From contig NZ_KE150464.1 of NCBI RefSeq assembly GCF_000411475.1, forward strand, positions 1,054,001 to 1,118,000: a DNA stretch of 64,000 nucleotides, given 5' to 3'. Position numbers and translations under genes: made by a program. The notes beneath the pieces were generated by a model, which saw only the letters and a program-made list of their open reading frames with translations, made no database searches and was not told where the DNA came from. Below, one piece after another: positions 35,508 to 46,760 of the stretch (position 1 is the first letter of the stretch; every line of letters begins with the position of its first letter). Origin of the DNA: Streptococcus sp. HPH0090 (GTDB lineage Bacteria; Bacillota; Bacilli; Lactobacillales; Streptococcaceae).

Positions 35508-36062
35508 TTATAGTCCCATCAAACGGTATGCTTGATCTCGGAGGTCTTTATCCGTTTCAAAGACTCCACGAGCTACAGTGGTTAAGGTAGCAGTCCCTGG
35601 TTTTCGAACACCTCGCATACTCATACACATATGCTCCGCTTCAATAACAACGAAAGCACCTTTGGCACCAAGATAGTCCATCAAGGCGTCAGCTACTTCG
35701 ATATTCAAGCGTTCTTGAATTTGTGGCTTTTTAGCATAAACTTCAACTGTACGTGCAAGCTTCGACAAACCTGCTACACGGCCATCTGGGATGTAAGCAA
35801 TATGGGCTTTCCCATAAAATGGCAAGAAGTGGTGTTCACACATGGTATGGAAAAAAATATCCTTTTCCACTACCATATTGTCATCAATAATCTCAAAGGA
35901 TTTTGACAAATGTTCCTCTGCAGTTTGACCAAGTCCTGAAAAAATTTCTTGGTACATGCGAGCTACACGGGCAGGAGTTTCCTGCAAGCCTTCGCGGTTG
36001 ACATCTTCACCGACTGCCTCGATAATCATTTTGACAGCCTTCTCAATTTTTTGTGTATCCAT
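35508..36062 (-). CDS. folE: GTP cyclohydrolase I
   Basis: 184-residue FolE, which opens GTP to form dihydroneopterin triphosphate, the entry step of folate synthesis. Zinc ligands and active-site residues are in [18 protein letters not shown], the GTP-binding segment in [21 protein letters not shown] and [13 protein letters not shown] near the C-terminus supplies the third zinc ligand. Three bp follow folC; AGGAAAAAC precedes the ATG. Also called sulC in the pneumococcus. Confidence 0.97.
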   Translation of the reverse strand: MDTQKIEKAVKMIIEAVGEDVNREGLQETPARVARMYQEIFSGLGQTAEEHLSKSFEIIDDNMVVEKDIFFHTMCEHHFLPFYGKAHIAYIPDGRVAGLSKLARTVEVYAKKPQIQERLNIEVADALMDYLGAKGAFVVIEAEHMCMSMRGVRKPGTATLTTVARGVFETDKDLRDQAYRLMGL

Positions 36063-36065
36063 TCG

Positions 36066-37364
36066 CTAGTTTTTCCTCTCCATCAGATAGGCTCTCACCT
36101 GGCTCAAGAAATACAAGGAGCCCGTGATGATCCTAACTGTTTTTTCCTCTTCATTTTCTGGTTTTTTCTGATCTAGAAACGCCTGCCAACTTTGATAATT
36201 GAGATTTCTAGAATGAGCTGCTTGTCTGAGCAGCTCTTCGGCGGTTGCTCGTCCATCATCAAAGCGCGTTAGTGTAAGCTCAGTATCTGGCAAGATTTCT
36301 AATAAATCTAACATGTCCTCCAAGGCCTTGGTTTTGATGCATGTAAAAAGTATTTCCTTGTGATAATCAGCAAAGCGTTCTTTCAGGGTAGCTAATAAAG
36401 CTTTGATTGCATGTGGGTTGTGGGCCCCATCTAAAATCATCAAGGGACTTCTAGAAACAACTTCAAAGCGTCCAGGCCAACTTGTTTCTTCTACGGCTTG
36501 AGCCACTATATCATTTTCTGGCAATTCTCGTCCAGTCTCTTGACAATAGGCATCCAACAAAGTTAATGCCATTCCAGCATTCTCTATCTGGTGCAAACCA
36601 AGCAGACCTGTTTGAAAGCGACCTTGTCTAACAGAACTTGTATAGTCAAATACCTCTCCAGTGATAATACTTTCACGATGGCTAACCTGATAGGCATCTC
36701 CATAGGACAGTCTAGGAGCCTGTTTTGCTTCCGCAATTTGGTCAATAACCGCCAAGGCTTCTGGGACAATGTTCCCCGTTACAAGAGTAACTCCTTGTTT
36801 GATAATTCCAGCCTTCTGCTCCGCGATAGCTTCCAAGCTATCCCCTAGTAGAGCTACATGGTCCAACCCAATGGTCGTAATACCTGTTAAGATAGGCTGA
36901 CAAACATTGGTACTATCCAAAAGTCCGCCCATACCTACTTCCATAATGGCCACATCGACTTGCTCAGAAGCAAAATAGTCATAGGCTATAGCAGTGATAA
37001 TCTCAAACTCTGTCGTCCCTCGCAAATCATGAGCATGCTCCCCCTCAAGTAGTGAGCGATAGTTTACCATCAAGGTCTCTAATCTTGCTTCTGGGATAGA
37101 TTCCTCATTAATGGCAATCTGATCGGTATAATGAATCAGATAGGGTGAGCTAAAGACTCCAACTCTTAGCCCCATCTTTTCCAACATATTCTTCAAAAAG
37201 GCTATAGTAGACCCCTTACCATTGGTTCCTCCGATATGGATAACCTTGAGTTTCAGATGGGGATTGCCACGTAAGGCTAATAGCTTCACCATCCTCTCCA
37301 AACCAAAATGCGGTTGGTCTGTCCGATAGTTAGCTATCCACTGTTTCGTTTCGTTTTTATTCAT
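36066..37364 (-). CDS. folC: Dihydrofolate / folylpolyglutamate synthase
   Basis: 432 residues (SulB in pneumococcus). It adds glutamate to dihydropteroate and, in bifunctional versions, extends the polyglutamate tail. P-loop: VIHIGGTNGKGSTIAFL (about 38-54). Other Mur-ligase motifs: TEFEIITAIAYDYF, IMEVGMGGLLDSTNV and LDGAHNPHAIKAL. The ATG lies one base after the folP stop and has no clear ribosome site, so it depends on translational coupling to folP. Confidence 0.95.
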   Translation of the reverse strand: MNKNETKQWIANYRTDQPHFGLERMVKLLALRGNPHLKLKVIHIGGTNGKGSTIAFLKNMLEKMGLRVGVFSSPYLIHYTDQIAINEESIPEARLETLMVNYRSLLEGEHAHDLRGTTEFEIITAIAYDYFASEQVDVAIMEVGMGGLLDSTNVCQPILTGITTIGLDHVALLGDSLEAIAEQKAGIIKQGVTLVTGNIVPEALAVIDQIAEAKQAPRLSYGDAYQVSHRESIITGEVFDYTSSVRQGRFQTGLLGLHQIENAGMALTLLDAYCQETGRELPENDIVAQAVEETSWPGRFEVVSRSPLMILDGAHNPHAIKALLATLKERFADYHKEILFTCIKTKALEDMLDLLEILPDTELTLTRFDDGRATAEELLRQAAHSRNLNYQSWQAFLDQKKPENEEEKTVRIITGSLYFLSQVRAYLMERKN

Positions 37365-37365
37365 C

Positions 37366-38319
<954 letters not shown>

Positions 38320-38348
38320 TCAAATTTCATTTAGATTGGTATTCCTCT

Positions 38349-38378
38349 ATTTTACTGTTTTTTTTGGATTCTGTCCAA
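38349..38378 (-). promoter_or_regulatory. Folate operon promoter
   Basis: On the minus strand TTGGAC (38378-38373), 18-bp spacer, TAAAAT (38354-38349), about 30 bp upstream of the folP start. Confidence 0.6.
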
Positions 38379-38423
38379 TTATCCCTCGCTACTCTCAAAC
38401 TTTAAAAGAGCGCAAAAAAAAGT

Positions 38424-38603
38424 GTGGGACAGAAATCGGTAATTCGTTAGAATTCGATTTCATCGTCCCACCTCCGCACAGTTGAGTAGGGTTGTAAAAA
38501 CTAATGAAATCAGCGTAGTAGAGTCCACTCAACCACTGCGTCCTGCTCGAAAATCCAAAGACAATTGAGAGGCTAGGACTTTTGTCCCAGCCTCCTTTTT
38601 TAT
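38424..38603. repeat. Intergenic element made of three nested hairpins
   Basis: Between folP and pgk. It starts with hairpin GTGGGAC-A-GAAATCG ... CGATTTC-ATC-GTCCCAC (38424-38471). A GTTGAGT / ACTCAAC pair follows (38480-38486, 38529-38535), and it ends with GAGGCTAGGAC / GTCCCAGCCTC (about 38571-38596) with TTTTTT on the plus side. The GGGAC/GTCCC ends face one another. It resembles repetitive streptococcal intergenic elements with a terminator-like end; no coding capacity was seen. The family assignment is from memory. Confidence 0.6.
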
Positions 38604-38607
38604 ATTC

Positions 38608-39807
38608 TTATTTTTCAGTCAAAGCTGCAAGTCCTGGAAGAACTTTACCTTCAAGAAGTTCCATTGAAGCTCCACCACCAGTAGAGATCCATGAGAACTT
38701 GTCTGCACGACCAAGGTTGATAGCTGCGGCAGCTGAGTCACCACCACCGATGATTGATTTAACGCCTGGTTGTTTCACGATAGCGTCCATTACACCGATT
38801 GTACCAGCTTGGAAGTCAGGGTTTTCAAATACACCCATTGGTCCGTTCCATACAACTGTTTTCGCACCAGTCAAAGCTTCGTCAAACTTAGCGATAGATT
38901 TAGGACCGATATCCAAACCAAGGAATCCTGGATCTACTGCTTCACCTTCAGTGTCTTTCACTTCGGTGTAGTCAGCAAATGCGTTCGCTTCTTTTGAGTC
39001 AACTGGCAAGATCAATTTGCCGTTTGCTTTTTCAAGAAGAGCTTTAGCGACATCCAATTTGTCTTCTTCTACAAGTGAGTTACCGATTTCGATACCTTGT
39101 GCTTTGTAGAATGTGTAAGTCATCCCACCACCGATAAGAACTTTATCAGCTTTTTCAAGCAAGTTTTCGATAACACCGATCTTATCTGAAACTTTTGAAC
39201 CACCAAGGATAGCCACGAATGGACGTTCTGGAGCTTCAACTGCTTCTTGGATGTAGGCAATTTCGTTTTCAAGAAGGAATCCAGCAACTGCTTTTTCAAC
39301 GTTTGCTGAGATACCAACGTTAGATGCGTGTGCACGGTGAGCTGTACCGAATGCATCGTTTACGAAGATACCATCTCCAAGTGATGCCCAGTATTTACCA
39401 AGTTCAGGATCGTTTTTAGATTCTTTCTTGCCGTCAACATCTTCGTAACGAGTGTTTTCAACCAAGAGAACTTGTCCATCTTCAAGAGCGTTAATCGCTG
39501 CTTCCAATTCAGCACCACGAGTAACACCTGGGATAAATTTAACTTCTTTACCCAATTTTGCAGCCAAGTCAGCAGCTACAGGAGCAAGTGATTTACCTTC
39601 TTTATCTGCTTCTTCTTTTACACGTCCAAGGTGAGAGAAGAGGATTGCACGTCCACCTTGTTCAAGGATGTACTTGATAGTTGGAAGGGCAGCAGTGATA
39701 CGGTTGTCGTTAGTAATCACGCCATCTTTTACAGGTACGTTGAAGTCAACACGAACGAGAACTTTTTTCCCTTTCAAGTCAACGTCTTTAACAGTCAATT
39801 TTGCCAT
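38608..39807 (-). CDS. pgk: Phosphoglycerate kinase
   Basis: 399 residues, the ATP-generating glycolytic enzyme (1,3-bisphosphoglycerate to 3-phosphoglycerate). The N-domain shows [26 protein letters not shown] with the substrate arginine, NTRYEDVDG and [12 protein letters not shown]; the C-domain shows the nucleotide-binding [13 protein letters not shown] and [13 protein letters not shown] plus [18 protein letters not shown] lies upstream of the ATG. Codon use is strongly biased, as expected for a highly expressed gene. Monocistronic. Confidence 0.98.
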   Translation of the reverse strand: MAKLTVKDVDLKGKKVLVRVDFNVPVKDGVITNDNRITAALPTIKYILEQGGRAILFSHLGRVKEEADKEGKSLAPVAADLAAKLGKEVKFIPGVTRGAELEAAINALEDGQVLLVENTRYEDVDGKKESKNDPELGKYWASLGDGIFVNDAFGTAHRAHASNVGISANVEKAVAGFLLENEIAYIQEAVEAPERPFVAILGGSKVSDKIGVIENLLEKADKVLIGGGMTYTFYKAQGIEIGNSLVEEDKLDVAKALLEKANGKLILPVDSKEANAFADYTEVKDTEGEAVDPGFLGLDIGPKSIAKFDEALTGAKTVVWNGPMGVFENPDFQAGTIGVMDAIVKQPGVKSIIGGGDSAAAAINLGRADKFSWISTGGGASMELLEGKVLPGLAALTEK

Positions 39808-39840
39808 TAGATATGACTCCTTCTTTTTTTTTACGTGTTA

Positions 39841-39849
39841 ATTATATCA
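39841..39849 (-). promoter_or_regulatory. pgk extended -10 promoter
   Basis: TGA-TATAAT on the minus strand, an exact extended -10, about 34 nt upstream of the start. No clear -35 at the usual spacing. Confidence 0.7.
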
Positions 39850-39970
39850 CAAAATCAATAAAAGAGATAGCAAAACCTTAAACTTTTCCCCCAACCATTT
39901 CTCGCCGGTAAATTTAGAGAATCTCTCAAGTAACAACAGATACTCCCGTTTTTCACCTTAGCAAGTCAAA

Positions 39971-40002
39971 AAAAGATTTGACCATGAATCGTCAAATCTT
40001 TT
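39971..40002 (-). terminator. Terminator after the EndoD gene
   Basis: A 12-bp stem AAAAGATTTGAC / GTCAAATCTTTT with an 8-nt loop, followed on the minus strand by TTTTTGAC; both sides are A/T-flanked. Confidence 0.92.
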
Positions 40003-40040
40003 TTATTGTTATGAAGTCAATTTTAGATCAGTTAGCTGAC

Positions 40041-43000
40041 TTAATCTTCTTTTTTCTTTTGAGCAAGTAATCCAAAACCACCTAGAACTCCGACCAATCC
40101 AAGTGCAAGGAGATTTGCATCTTCTTCACCTGTGCTTGGAAGTTGTTTTCCTTCAGGTTTTTCTGCTTCTTCTTTTGCTGGTTCCTGCTTAGCTATTTGT
40201 GCAACTGGAGCAGGGGTAAGAGGTTTATCTTCTTGGGCTTCAACTGTTGGACCAACCTCAACAATTTCAGTTACAGTTTCTCTGAGAACTTCTGATCCCT
40301 TAAGACTGCGGTTTCCTTCTGCGTTAACTTCTACAAGATTTCTACGAAGCCCTTCAACTCCTGCTTGAACCAGACGACGCTCACCTGCTTTAAGACCAGG
40401 ATTTACTCGTTCTTCATGTTCGTATGCAACTGTTTCTTCCTCAATCACTAGTGCTGGGTTGCTAATGGTCAAATCTTTGACTCCATCCACTGGCTGAACA
40501 CGACTTTCTACCTTCTTACCAACTTCAGTAATCTCTGCCACTGCTTCTTTGACTACTTCTGTCTTAAGAAGAGTGCGTTTGCCTTTGGCATCAACTTCAA
40601 TCAGACGACGAGTCTGACCTTCTACACCTGCCTGAACGACTCGACGTTCACCCAATAAGAGGTCTCCTGACGGACGTTCTTGACGCTCGAAGGCTTGAGT
40701 CTCTGTTTCAATCACCAACTCAGGTAAAGCTTCAACTGTTGGAGCTGTTTCATCTTCTAAGCTACCTACATGATGGCTTTCTTCTGCAGGAGTTAGTTTC
40801 TTATTCAGCTTTTCTTTCATGTCCGCAAAGGCTTCTGGAGTAGGATTTGTTGAGCCAATGAGAGTTTCTGCTTGAGCGATGATTTGATCATCTGCATTTT
40901 TCTCACGAACTTTTCCTAGTAGAGTTTCAAGTTCTTCTTTAGCTGCTTGATAAACCTGTACACCATTTAAGTCAGCACCAGCTTGTTTCAAGTCATTCAA
41001 GGCTTGGTTGACTGCTTCTTGGCTAGCATCGTGATTTTCTAAGATCGCTTTTGCTGCATCAATCTTCTCAACAAGAGCTGCTTGTTTTTCGGTATCCGCA
41101 AATGTATAAGCTGTTGTTCCTTTGCGTCCTTGAGCAGATGTGATTTCTTGTTTCAGATATTCGTCGTTAATGGCTGCCTTAGGTGACACTAGAACATCAA
41201 ACTCGACAGTTTGACCTTGATAGTGCAATTGAAGTTTTTGACGGCCTGTTTTTTGAGAATCATAGCCTGTAATTTCGACTCCCTCGTCTGTAAAGCTATG
41301 TTCTGTTTCAGTTTCATCATCATACAAGACCTTGAAGCGGCCTTCTGATAAATCAAGAGCATTGCCTACCAAGTAGTCAATTTTCGGTTGTTTGCTAATA
41401 TACAAGGCTGCGACTTCTTTTGGACCAGTTTCTCCACCTGTCACTTGAACCTTGAAGCTTCCTGCAACCGGTAGACCAAGATAGGTCACTGTTAACTCTT
41501 GCTCGCCGTGACGGTGAGCATCATAGCCGTTAACAACTACACCTGCATGACTGAGGTTGACGACTTCATCTGCTTCTTCCCCCTCATATTTGACGCGAAG
41601 AAGACCACCTTTGAGATTCAATTCCTCGCCATCTTGGTAAGTTGTCTTTTTAGGTGCTACTTCTAGACTGACAGCCTTAATCTTTCTCTCATCCTGAGGA
41701 ATCGTCACAGCAAGAGTATTACTGATTTCTTTGTCTGGTAATTGTGTACGATAGTATAGAAGGCTAGGACGTTTTTCAAAGTTTAATGAATCTGTCGCCA
41801 AATCCCCTCCAACTACTGTATTCAAGGTAGCGATTGGAGTTTTTGAATCTGGCTTGTCATAGACTGTGATGGTAGCTCCAGCAGGAACTTCTGAGAAGCC
41901 AAGCTGAATCTTATTGTCTGTTAGAACACGCGCTGCAACTTTAGCCATTGGGATGTTTTGGCTCTCAGTGTCAAGAGCTTCATACATCTTCCAGTTGTAG
42001 ATACGGATGGCTTTCCATGGTGTTCCATTATCAGACGTGATGACGTGCAAACGCCATTCTTGCGCAGTGATTGGACTATCAAGGGTAATATCTGAAACAT
42101 GGGCTCTGTTGCCACGAACAGCCTTGGCTAGTTTCCATTCTCCAGCTTCATCCTTGTAGTAGAGGTCAAAGTCTTTCGTATTCATCAAACCATCGTTGAC
42201 AGATTCTCCACCAGCACCAGCATGGTCCATAACCCATCTAACGACACGGCGTGGTTGTGTCAAACGGATATCAACGCTACCACTCAATTGAGCAGAAGAC
42301 CATTTATCAGATAAGCTAGTGATAGTTCCATTCAACATACCTTCGATGCCTTCGCCGCCTTCTGTGTCTGGGAAGGTACTTCCGATAACAGTCGCTCCTG
42401 GAACGATATTTTCTGCTAATGGTCTTGGAAGACTTGTATCTTGGACTGTCATTCCCCACTCAAATTTTGTAGTTGCTGCTTCAGAACGAAGGCCATTCTT
42501 ACCAACTGCGACAACCTTCAACTCCTGACTAGTACCAGTTGCACTAGCTGAACGGCTAACTTTTGGTAGGTAGATCGTAGTGGCAGATGAACCTGTCAAT
42601 AGGCGCCAAGTATCGCCATCCTTTTCATAAACTTCATAGAAGTCAGCATCTTTATTTCCAGTAAATTGGACAATAGCTTCTGCTTCTTGGGCGTTTTTAA
42701 GGGATTGTTTAGCTACTTTTAGAGCTGTTGGTGCTTGAGGAGCCTCTTGATTATCTGTCACAGTCAACTCACCCAAGTTAAATTGATAACCCTTAAGGGC
42801 AGCAGTATTTTCAAAAGTGAGCTTGATGCCATAAATAGTCTGACCTGCCAAGGCACTCAAATCAAATTCATCTTTTGTCCAATCGTCAGATAAAGTCAGC
42901 TCTTTACGAGTATTCTCGCCACCATAGGTATAGTTTTTCTGAGTCGCAAACTCCACATATACCTTGCTTCCCTTACCACCTTTATGAGCAACACGAAGTT

Positions 43001-44789
43001 TTGTTTTATCTGTTACTTCCAGTTTAGTAGAGTAAAGGCGAACATCTTGGTTGGTATTTTCAGCTAAATCACCCGCAAACTTAAGTGAGTTACCACCATT
43101 GTAGGCATCTTCAAAGTCATAGTCAGCTTGAAGTTTAGCACCTGATGAAGTTTGCCACCAGCGCCATGTAGGCAAGATACCTGATACTGAACGATAGTTC
43201 CATTCCGAATCCTTAGAAACTTTACCGTCTACAAACCATTTTTTACCATGTCCTGTGTTAAAGGATGTTGTAAAGGTACGTCCCACTGCTGGTGTACGGT
43301 CAGCTACTAGGTTAGCAATTCCGTACCAATCCTTGTCATCTGGTTTTTGACCAGTTGGATCTCCTTGGTAGCCTGTGAAGAAGATATTTTCATTCTTGTG
43401 ATAGTCTTCTCCTGTCTTCCCAAGACTAGTGATAGTATCAGGGGCAAAGAGACCAAGTGATAAGCGAAGTTTGCCATTTTCATCAAAGAGGGCATCCCAT
43501 TTTACTTTTGTCTTGTAAGAACCACCTTGTTGCAATTCCAAACCTGCAAAAACATCATACTGACTGCGTCCTAGCCATTGCGCCATTGTTACAGAGTAAT
43601 CATTTTTCTCTTTAGTCCAGTTAAAGTTTGCAAAGAAGTGATCTGCAGGTACTTTATCGCCTTCTTTTTCCATGAATTGATAGTTGTACTCACCAAGTCC
43701 ATCCTCATGGTAACGGCCATATTCATAAGTCATGGCATCATACCAAGAATACTTAACAGGATGGTTAACTTGAGCTGCATATTCCTTGGTATAGAGCATG
43801 AAGTCACGCATTTTCTTACCAAGAGGCGTTACGATATCACCCGTAGTTTCTTGGTTGATAAAGTAGCCATCAAATCCATAATATTTAGCCAAATCAACTA
43901 ACTTACGAGCGATAGGGAAAGTTCCATCCTCATCTTGTTGAAGGGCTGCAGCAAATTTTTCTTGGTCTGCAATACTATTAGACCAGTTAAAGAAAAGAGT
44001 ACCCAATACTGGGACACCATTACGGTGACCAGCATCAATCACGTCTGGAGTTGGAACAAGCCCTTCCCAGAAGACCATTGAATTCAAGTATTGCCAGTAG
44101 TCAAAAGCATAGGCCTTAAACTCTTCACCACCTACAGAAGCGTGGTCTTTAGCCTTAGAGTTGGTATTGGCAAGAGCTTCAACCTTGGCGTCCTTATTGG
44201 CTTTTTCGTTGACTACATGTCCACGATAACGTTTAGCCAATTCAACTGAAGAACGGTTAATAGCGTCATCTTCACGGGCACCTGGTTCCCATTTCAACAA
44301 ATCTTCCCAGGTGTCAAACTTAATTTCTTTTGGTCGAAGACTTTTTTCTTCTTTCTTAGGAACATCAGAAACAGTAGCTTTTTCTTCTGGTTTATTTTCT
44401 GTAGTTGCAGGTACTTCTTCAACCTTAGGAGTTTCAGTAACTGGCCTAGTCGCTTCCTTATCAGTTGCAGTCAATTGGTCCAAGGTTGGTTTTTCTTCTG
44501 ATACAGGTTGTTCACTAACCTTATTTTCAGTTTCCTCTAACTGCTTCAAGACTTCAGGTGAAGTAGTTATTGGTTGTTCTGTAGTTGCAGTCGATGGCTG
44601 TTCAGTCGTGTTATTTGACGGTTGCTCTGTAGCTACAGCAGTAGTTGTTGTTTCATTTGCTGGAAGGGCGACTTCTTCTGCTAAAGCCTGGTTAGCAAAC
44701 AAAACAGATCCAATCATCAAGGAGCAGGCACCCACTGATAATTTTCGAATACTGTAGCGGCAACGTTTCTCAAAAAACGGATTCTTCAT
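40041..44789 (-). CDS. endoD: Cell-wall-anchored endo-beta-N-acetylglucosaminidase D (GH85)
   Basis: 1582 residues. It cleaves the chitobiose core of N-glycans on host glycoproteins at the bacterial surface. Features: YSIRK signal peptide (RYSIRKLSVGACSLMIGS), a Thr/Glu/Pro-rich linker (40-150), and a GH85 domain (about 150-650) with the catalytic pair Asn312/Glu314 in GYFINQETTG. Then come a jelly-roll and an Ig-like carbohydrate-binding region (about 700-1000) with NDGLMNTKDFDLYY, bacterial Ig-like repeats (VNGYDAHRHGEQELTVTYLG), a FIVAR-like segment, two G5 domains (IETETQAFERQERPSG and IEEETVAYEHEERVNPG) and LPSTGEEDAN for sortase. A cre-like site precedes it. Confidence 0.95.
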   Translation of the reverse strand: MKNPFFEKRCRYSIRKLSVGACSLMIGSVLFANQALAEEVALPANETTTTAVATEQPSNNTTEQPSTATTEQPITTSPEVLKQLEETENKVSEQPVSEEKPTLDQLTATDKEATRPVTETPKVEEVPATTENKPEEKATVSDVPKKEEKSLRPKEIKFDTWEDLLKWEPGAREDDAINRSSVELAKRYRGHVVNEKANKDAKVEALANTNSKAKDHASVGGEEFKAYAFDYWQYLNSMVFWEGLVPTPDVIDAGHRNGVPVLGTLFFNWSNSIADQEKFAAALQQDEDGTFPIARKLVDLAKYYGFDGYFINQETTGDIVTPLGKKMRDFMLYTKEYAAQVNHPVKYSWYDAMTYEYGRYHEDGLGEYNYQFMEKEGDKVPADHFFANFNWTKEKNDYSVTMAQWLGRSQYDVFAGLELQQGGSYKTKVKWDALFDENGKLRLSLGLFAPDTITSLGKTGEDYHKNENIFFTGYQGDPTGQKPDDKDWYGIANLVADRTPAVGRTFTTSFNTGHGKKWFVDGKVSKDSEWNYRSVSGILPTWRWWQTSSGAKLQADYDFEDAYNGGNSLKFAGDLAENTNQDVRLYSTKLEVTDKTKLRVAHKGGKGSKVYVEFATQKNYTYGGENTRKELTLSDDWTKDEFDLSALAGQTIYGIKLTFENTAALKGYQFNLGELTVTDNQEAPQAPTALKVAKQSLKNAQEAEAIVQFTGNKDADFYEVYEKDGDTWRLLTGSSATTIYLPKVSRSASATGTSQELKVVAVGKNGLRSEAATTKFEWGMTVQDTSLPRPLAENIVPGATVIGSTFPDTEGGEGIEGMLNGTITSLSDKWSSAQLSGSVDIRLTQPRRVVRWVMDHAGAGGESVNDGLMNTKDFDLYYKDEAGEWKLAKAVRGNRAHVSDITLDSPITAQEWRLHVITSDNGTPWKAIRIYNWKMYEALDTESQNIPMAKVAARVLTDNKIQLGFSEVPAGATITVYDKPDSKTPIATLNTVVGGDLATDSLNFEKRPSLLYYRTQLPDKEISNTLAVTIPQDERKIKAVSLEVAPKKTTYQDGEELNLKGGLLRVKYEGEEADEVVNLSHAGVVVNGYDAHRHGEQELTVTYLGLPVAGSFKVQVTGGETGPKEVAALYISKQPKIDYLVGNALDLSEGRFKVLYDDETETEHSFTDEGVEITGYDSQKTGRQKLQLHYQGQTVEFDVLVSPKAAINDEYLKQEITSAQGRKGTTAYTFADTEKQAALVEKIDAAKAILENHDASQEAVNQALNDLKQAGADLNGVQVYQAAKEELETLLGKVREKNADDQIIAQAETLIGSTNPTPEAFADMKEKLNKKLTPAEESHHVGSLEDETAPTVEALPELVIETETQAFERQERPSGDLLLGERRVVQAGVEGQTRRLIEVDAKGKRTLLKTEVVKEAVAEITEVGKKVESRVQPVDGVKDLTISNPALVIEEETVAYEHEERVNPGLKAGERRLVQAGVEGLRRNLVEVNAEGNRSLKGSEVLRETVTEIVEVGPTVEAQEDKPLTPAPVAQIAKQEPAKEEAEKPEGKQLPSTGEEDANLLALGLVGVLGGFGLLAQKKKED

Positions 44790-44813
44790 CTTTTCCTCCT
44801 TTTATTTCTAAAA

Positions 44814-44906
44814 AGTAAGCGCTTTATTTTTATTTTAAAAAAGTAACTGCCCTTAAAATAGCAGAACTGTTCATTTTTATTTTACGTTTTTTCATAGAAG
44901 AGTCAA
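44814..44906 (-). promoter_or_regulatory. EndoD promoter and cre-like site
   Basis: On the minus strand TTGACT (44906-44901), 16-bp spacer, TAAAAT (44884-44879). Between the promoter and the gene, 44827-44814 reads ATAAAGCGCTTACT, 11 of 14 cre positions with the complete core AAAGCGCTTAC, placed to act as a roadblock. CcpA control is plausible. Confidence 0.6.
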
Positions 44907-45016
44907 CACTTGTCCATAAATATCTATAAAGGAGTGAATAAATGATATAAATTAGACAATCAGAAGCATTTTTTATACTTTTACTATCATTTTTCCTAAA
45001 AAACTTCATTTACTAC

Positions 45017-45045
45017 TTGTTAGATTGCTATTAATCCTTTAAAAT
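45017..45045 (+). promoter_or_regulatory. Promoter of the Na/Pi cotransporter gene
   Basis: TTGTTA (45017-45022), 17-bp spacer, TAAAAT (45040-45045), 45 bp before the ATG. No Pho-box-like repeat was recognised. Confidence 0.65.
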
Positions 45046-45089
45046 AGAATGGGAGAAATTCCGTGATTATTTTTCGGAGGAAAAAGGAA

Positions 45090-46721
45090 ATGTCCATTAA
45101 TTGGCAGGAAATTATTTTTCACTTTTTAGGTGGTCTAGGACTATTTTTGTATAGTATCAAGACCATGGGAGACGGTTTGCAACAAGCTGCTGGAGATCGC
45201 CTTCGTTATTACATTGATAAGTACACAAGTAATCCTTTCTTAGGGGTCCTAGTGGGGATTGTCGTTACTGCCCTGATTCAGTCGAGTACGGGTGTAACGG
45301 TTATTACAGTTGGACTGGTCAGCGCTAGTCTCTTAACTCTAAGACAGGCTATCGGGATTATCATGGGAGCCAATATTGGTACGACCGTAACGTCATTTAT
45401 CATCGGTTTCAAACTTGGCGAGTATGCACTACCCTTGATTTTCCTTGGAACCATGTTTTTATTCTTTACAAAAAATCGTACTGTAAACAATATTGGACGT
45501 ATCCTTTTTGGTGTTGGTGGTATCTTCTATGCCCTCAACCTCATTAGTGCTGGGATGAGCCCGCTTAAGGACTTGCCTCAATTCAAGGAATACATGGTTA
45601 CTTTGGGTCAAAATCCTATCTTGGGAGTTGTGGCTGGTGCAGTCATTACCGTTCTGATTCAGGCATCTTCTGCAACCATCGGGATTTTACAAGGTCTCTA
45701 TGCAGGCGGCTTCCTCGACCTCAAAGGTTCACTACCTGTCCTCTTCGGGGATAATATCGGTACAACCTTAACGGTTATTATCGCAGCAGCCGGAGCAAAT
45801 ATTTCTGCTAAACGAGTTGCTGCAACACATGTTACTTTTAACGTTTTAGGAACCATCCTCTGCTTAATCTTGTTAGGCCCATTCACTTCGATGATTGAGT
45901 ACTTCCAGGCTCTACTTCATCTCTCTCCTGAAATGACGATTGCCTTCTCACACGGTGCCTTCAACGTAAGTAATACCATTGTACAATTCCCATTCATCGG
46001 TGCTTTGGCTTACTTTGTAACTAAGTTAATCCCTGGTGAAGATGAGGTTGTTAAATACGAACCTCTTTATCTAGATGAACAACTGATCCAGCAAGCTCCT
46101 TCTATCGCCCTAGGAAATGCCAAGAAAGAACTTCTGCACCTTGGAAACTATGCTGTAAAAGCATTTGACCTTTCTTACGATTACATCATCAATTCTAACG
46201 AAAAAGTAGCTGAAAAAGGGCACAAGACTGAAGAAGCTATCAATACAATCGATGAGAAATTAACGCGCTACCTCATTACTCTTTCTAGTGAAGCTTTGAG
46301 TCAAAAAGAGAGTGAAGTCTTAACAAATATCCTCGACTCTTCTCGAGACTTGGAACGTATCGGAGACCACGCAGAAGCTCTAATCAATCTCAACGACTAC
46401 TTGCAACGCAAGAATGTTCAATTCTCTAGCTCAGCCCTAAAAGAGTTAGAAGAAATTTACCGTCAAACAAGTGAGTTCGTTAAAGATGCTCTCGAAAGTG
46501 TGGAGAACAACGACCTTGAGTTAGCTGAGTCTCTTATCGAACGTCATGAAGCTATTAACAAGATGGAACGTGTTCTTCGTAAGACCCATATCAAACGCCT
46601 AAACAACGGTGAATGTTCTACTCAAGCAGGTGTCAACTTTATCGACATCATTTCACACTATACTCGTGTGTCAGACCATGCTATGAACCTTGCTGAAAAA
46701 GTTTTGGCAGAACAAATCTAA
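45090..46721 (+). CDS. Na+/phosphate cotransporter, NptA/PNaS family
   Basis: 543 residues. Two inverted PNaS repeats carry the signature QSSTGVTVITVGL (about 64) and QASSATIGILQGL (about 198), each followed by GxNIGTT. About nine transmembrane helices reach residue 320, and a C-terminal PhoU-like helical domain (about 345-540) follows, probably regulatory. The start MSINWQEIIFH at 45090 is preceded by GGAGG; a GTG nine codons earlier lies inside the ribosome site region and is unlikely. Imports phosphate with sodium. Monocistronic with its own terminator. Confidence 0.93.
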   Translation: MSINWQEIIFHFLGGLGLFLYSIKTMGDGLQQAAGDRLRYYIDKYTSNPFLGVLVGIVVTALIQSSTGVTVITVGLVSASLLTLRQAIGIIMGANIGTTVTSFIIGFKLGEYALPLIFLGTMFLFFTKNRTVNNIGRILFGVGGIFYALNLISAGMSPLKDLPQFKEYMVTLGQNPILGVVAGAVITVLIQASSATIGILQGLYAGGFLDLKGSLPVLFGDNIGTTLTVIIAAAGANISAKRVAATHVTFNVLGTILCLILLGPFTSMIEYFQALLHLSPEMTIAFSHGAFNVSNTIVQFPFIGALAYFVTKLIPGEDEVVKYEPLYLDEQLIQQAPSIALGNAKKELLHLGNYAVKAFDLSYDYIINSNEKVAEKGHKTEEAINTIDEKLTRYLITLSSEALSQKESEVLTNILDSSRDLERIGDHAEALINLNDYLQRKNVQFSSSALKELEEIYRQTSEFVKDALESVENNDLELAESLIERHEAINKMERVLRKTHIKRLNNGECSTQAGVNFIDIISHYTRVSDHAMNLAEKVLAEQI

Positions 46722-46728
46722 GATAAAA

Positions 46729-46760
46729 AAATGCTTTGATTCTTTCGAATCAAAGCATTT
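46729..46760. terminator. Bidirectional terminator, Na/Pi transporter / immunity-like gene
   Basis: A 14-bp stem AAATGCTTTGATTC / GAATCAAAGCATTT with a 4-nt loop between converging genes, overlapping the last codons of the minus-strand gene at 46750. Confidence 0.92.

Noticed and set aside
44311-44757. 148-codon plus-strand Val/Ser-rich frame opposite the EndoD N-terminal linker
   Set aside because: Arises from complement of the Thr/Glu-rich repeats; no ribosome site.
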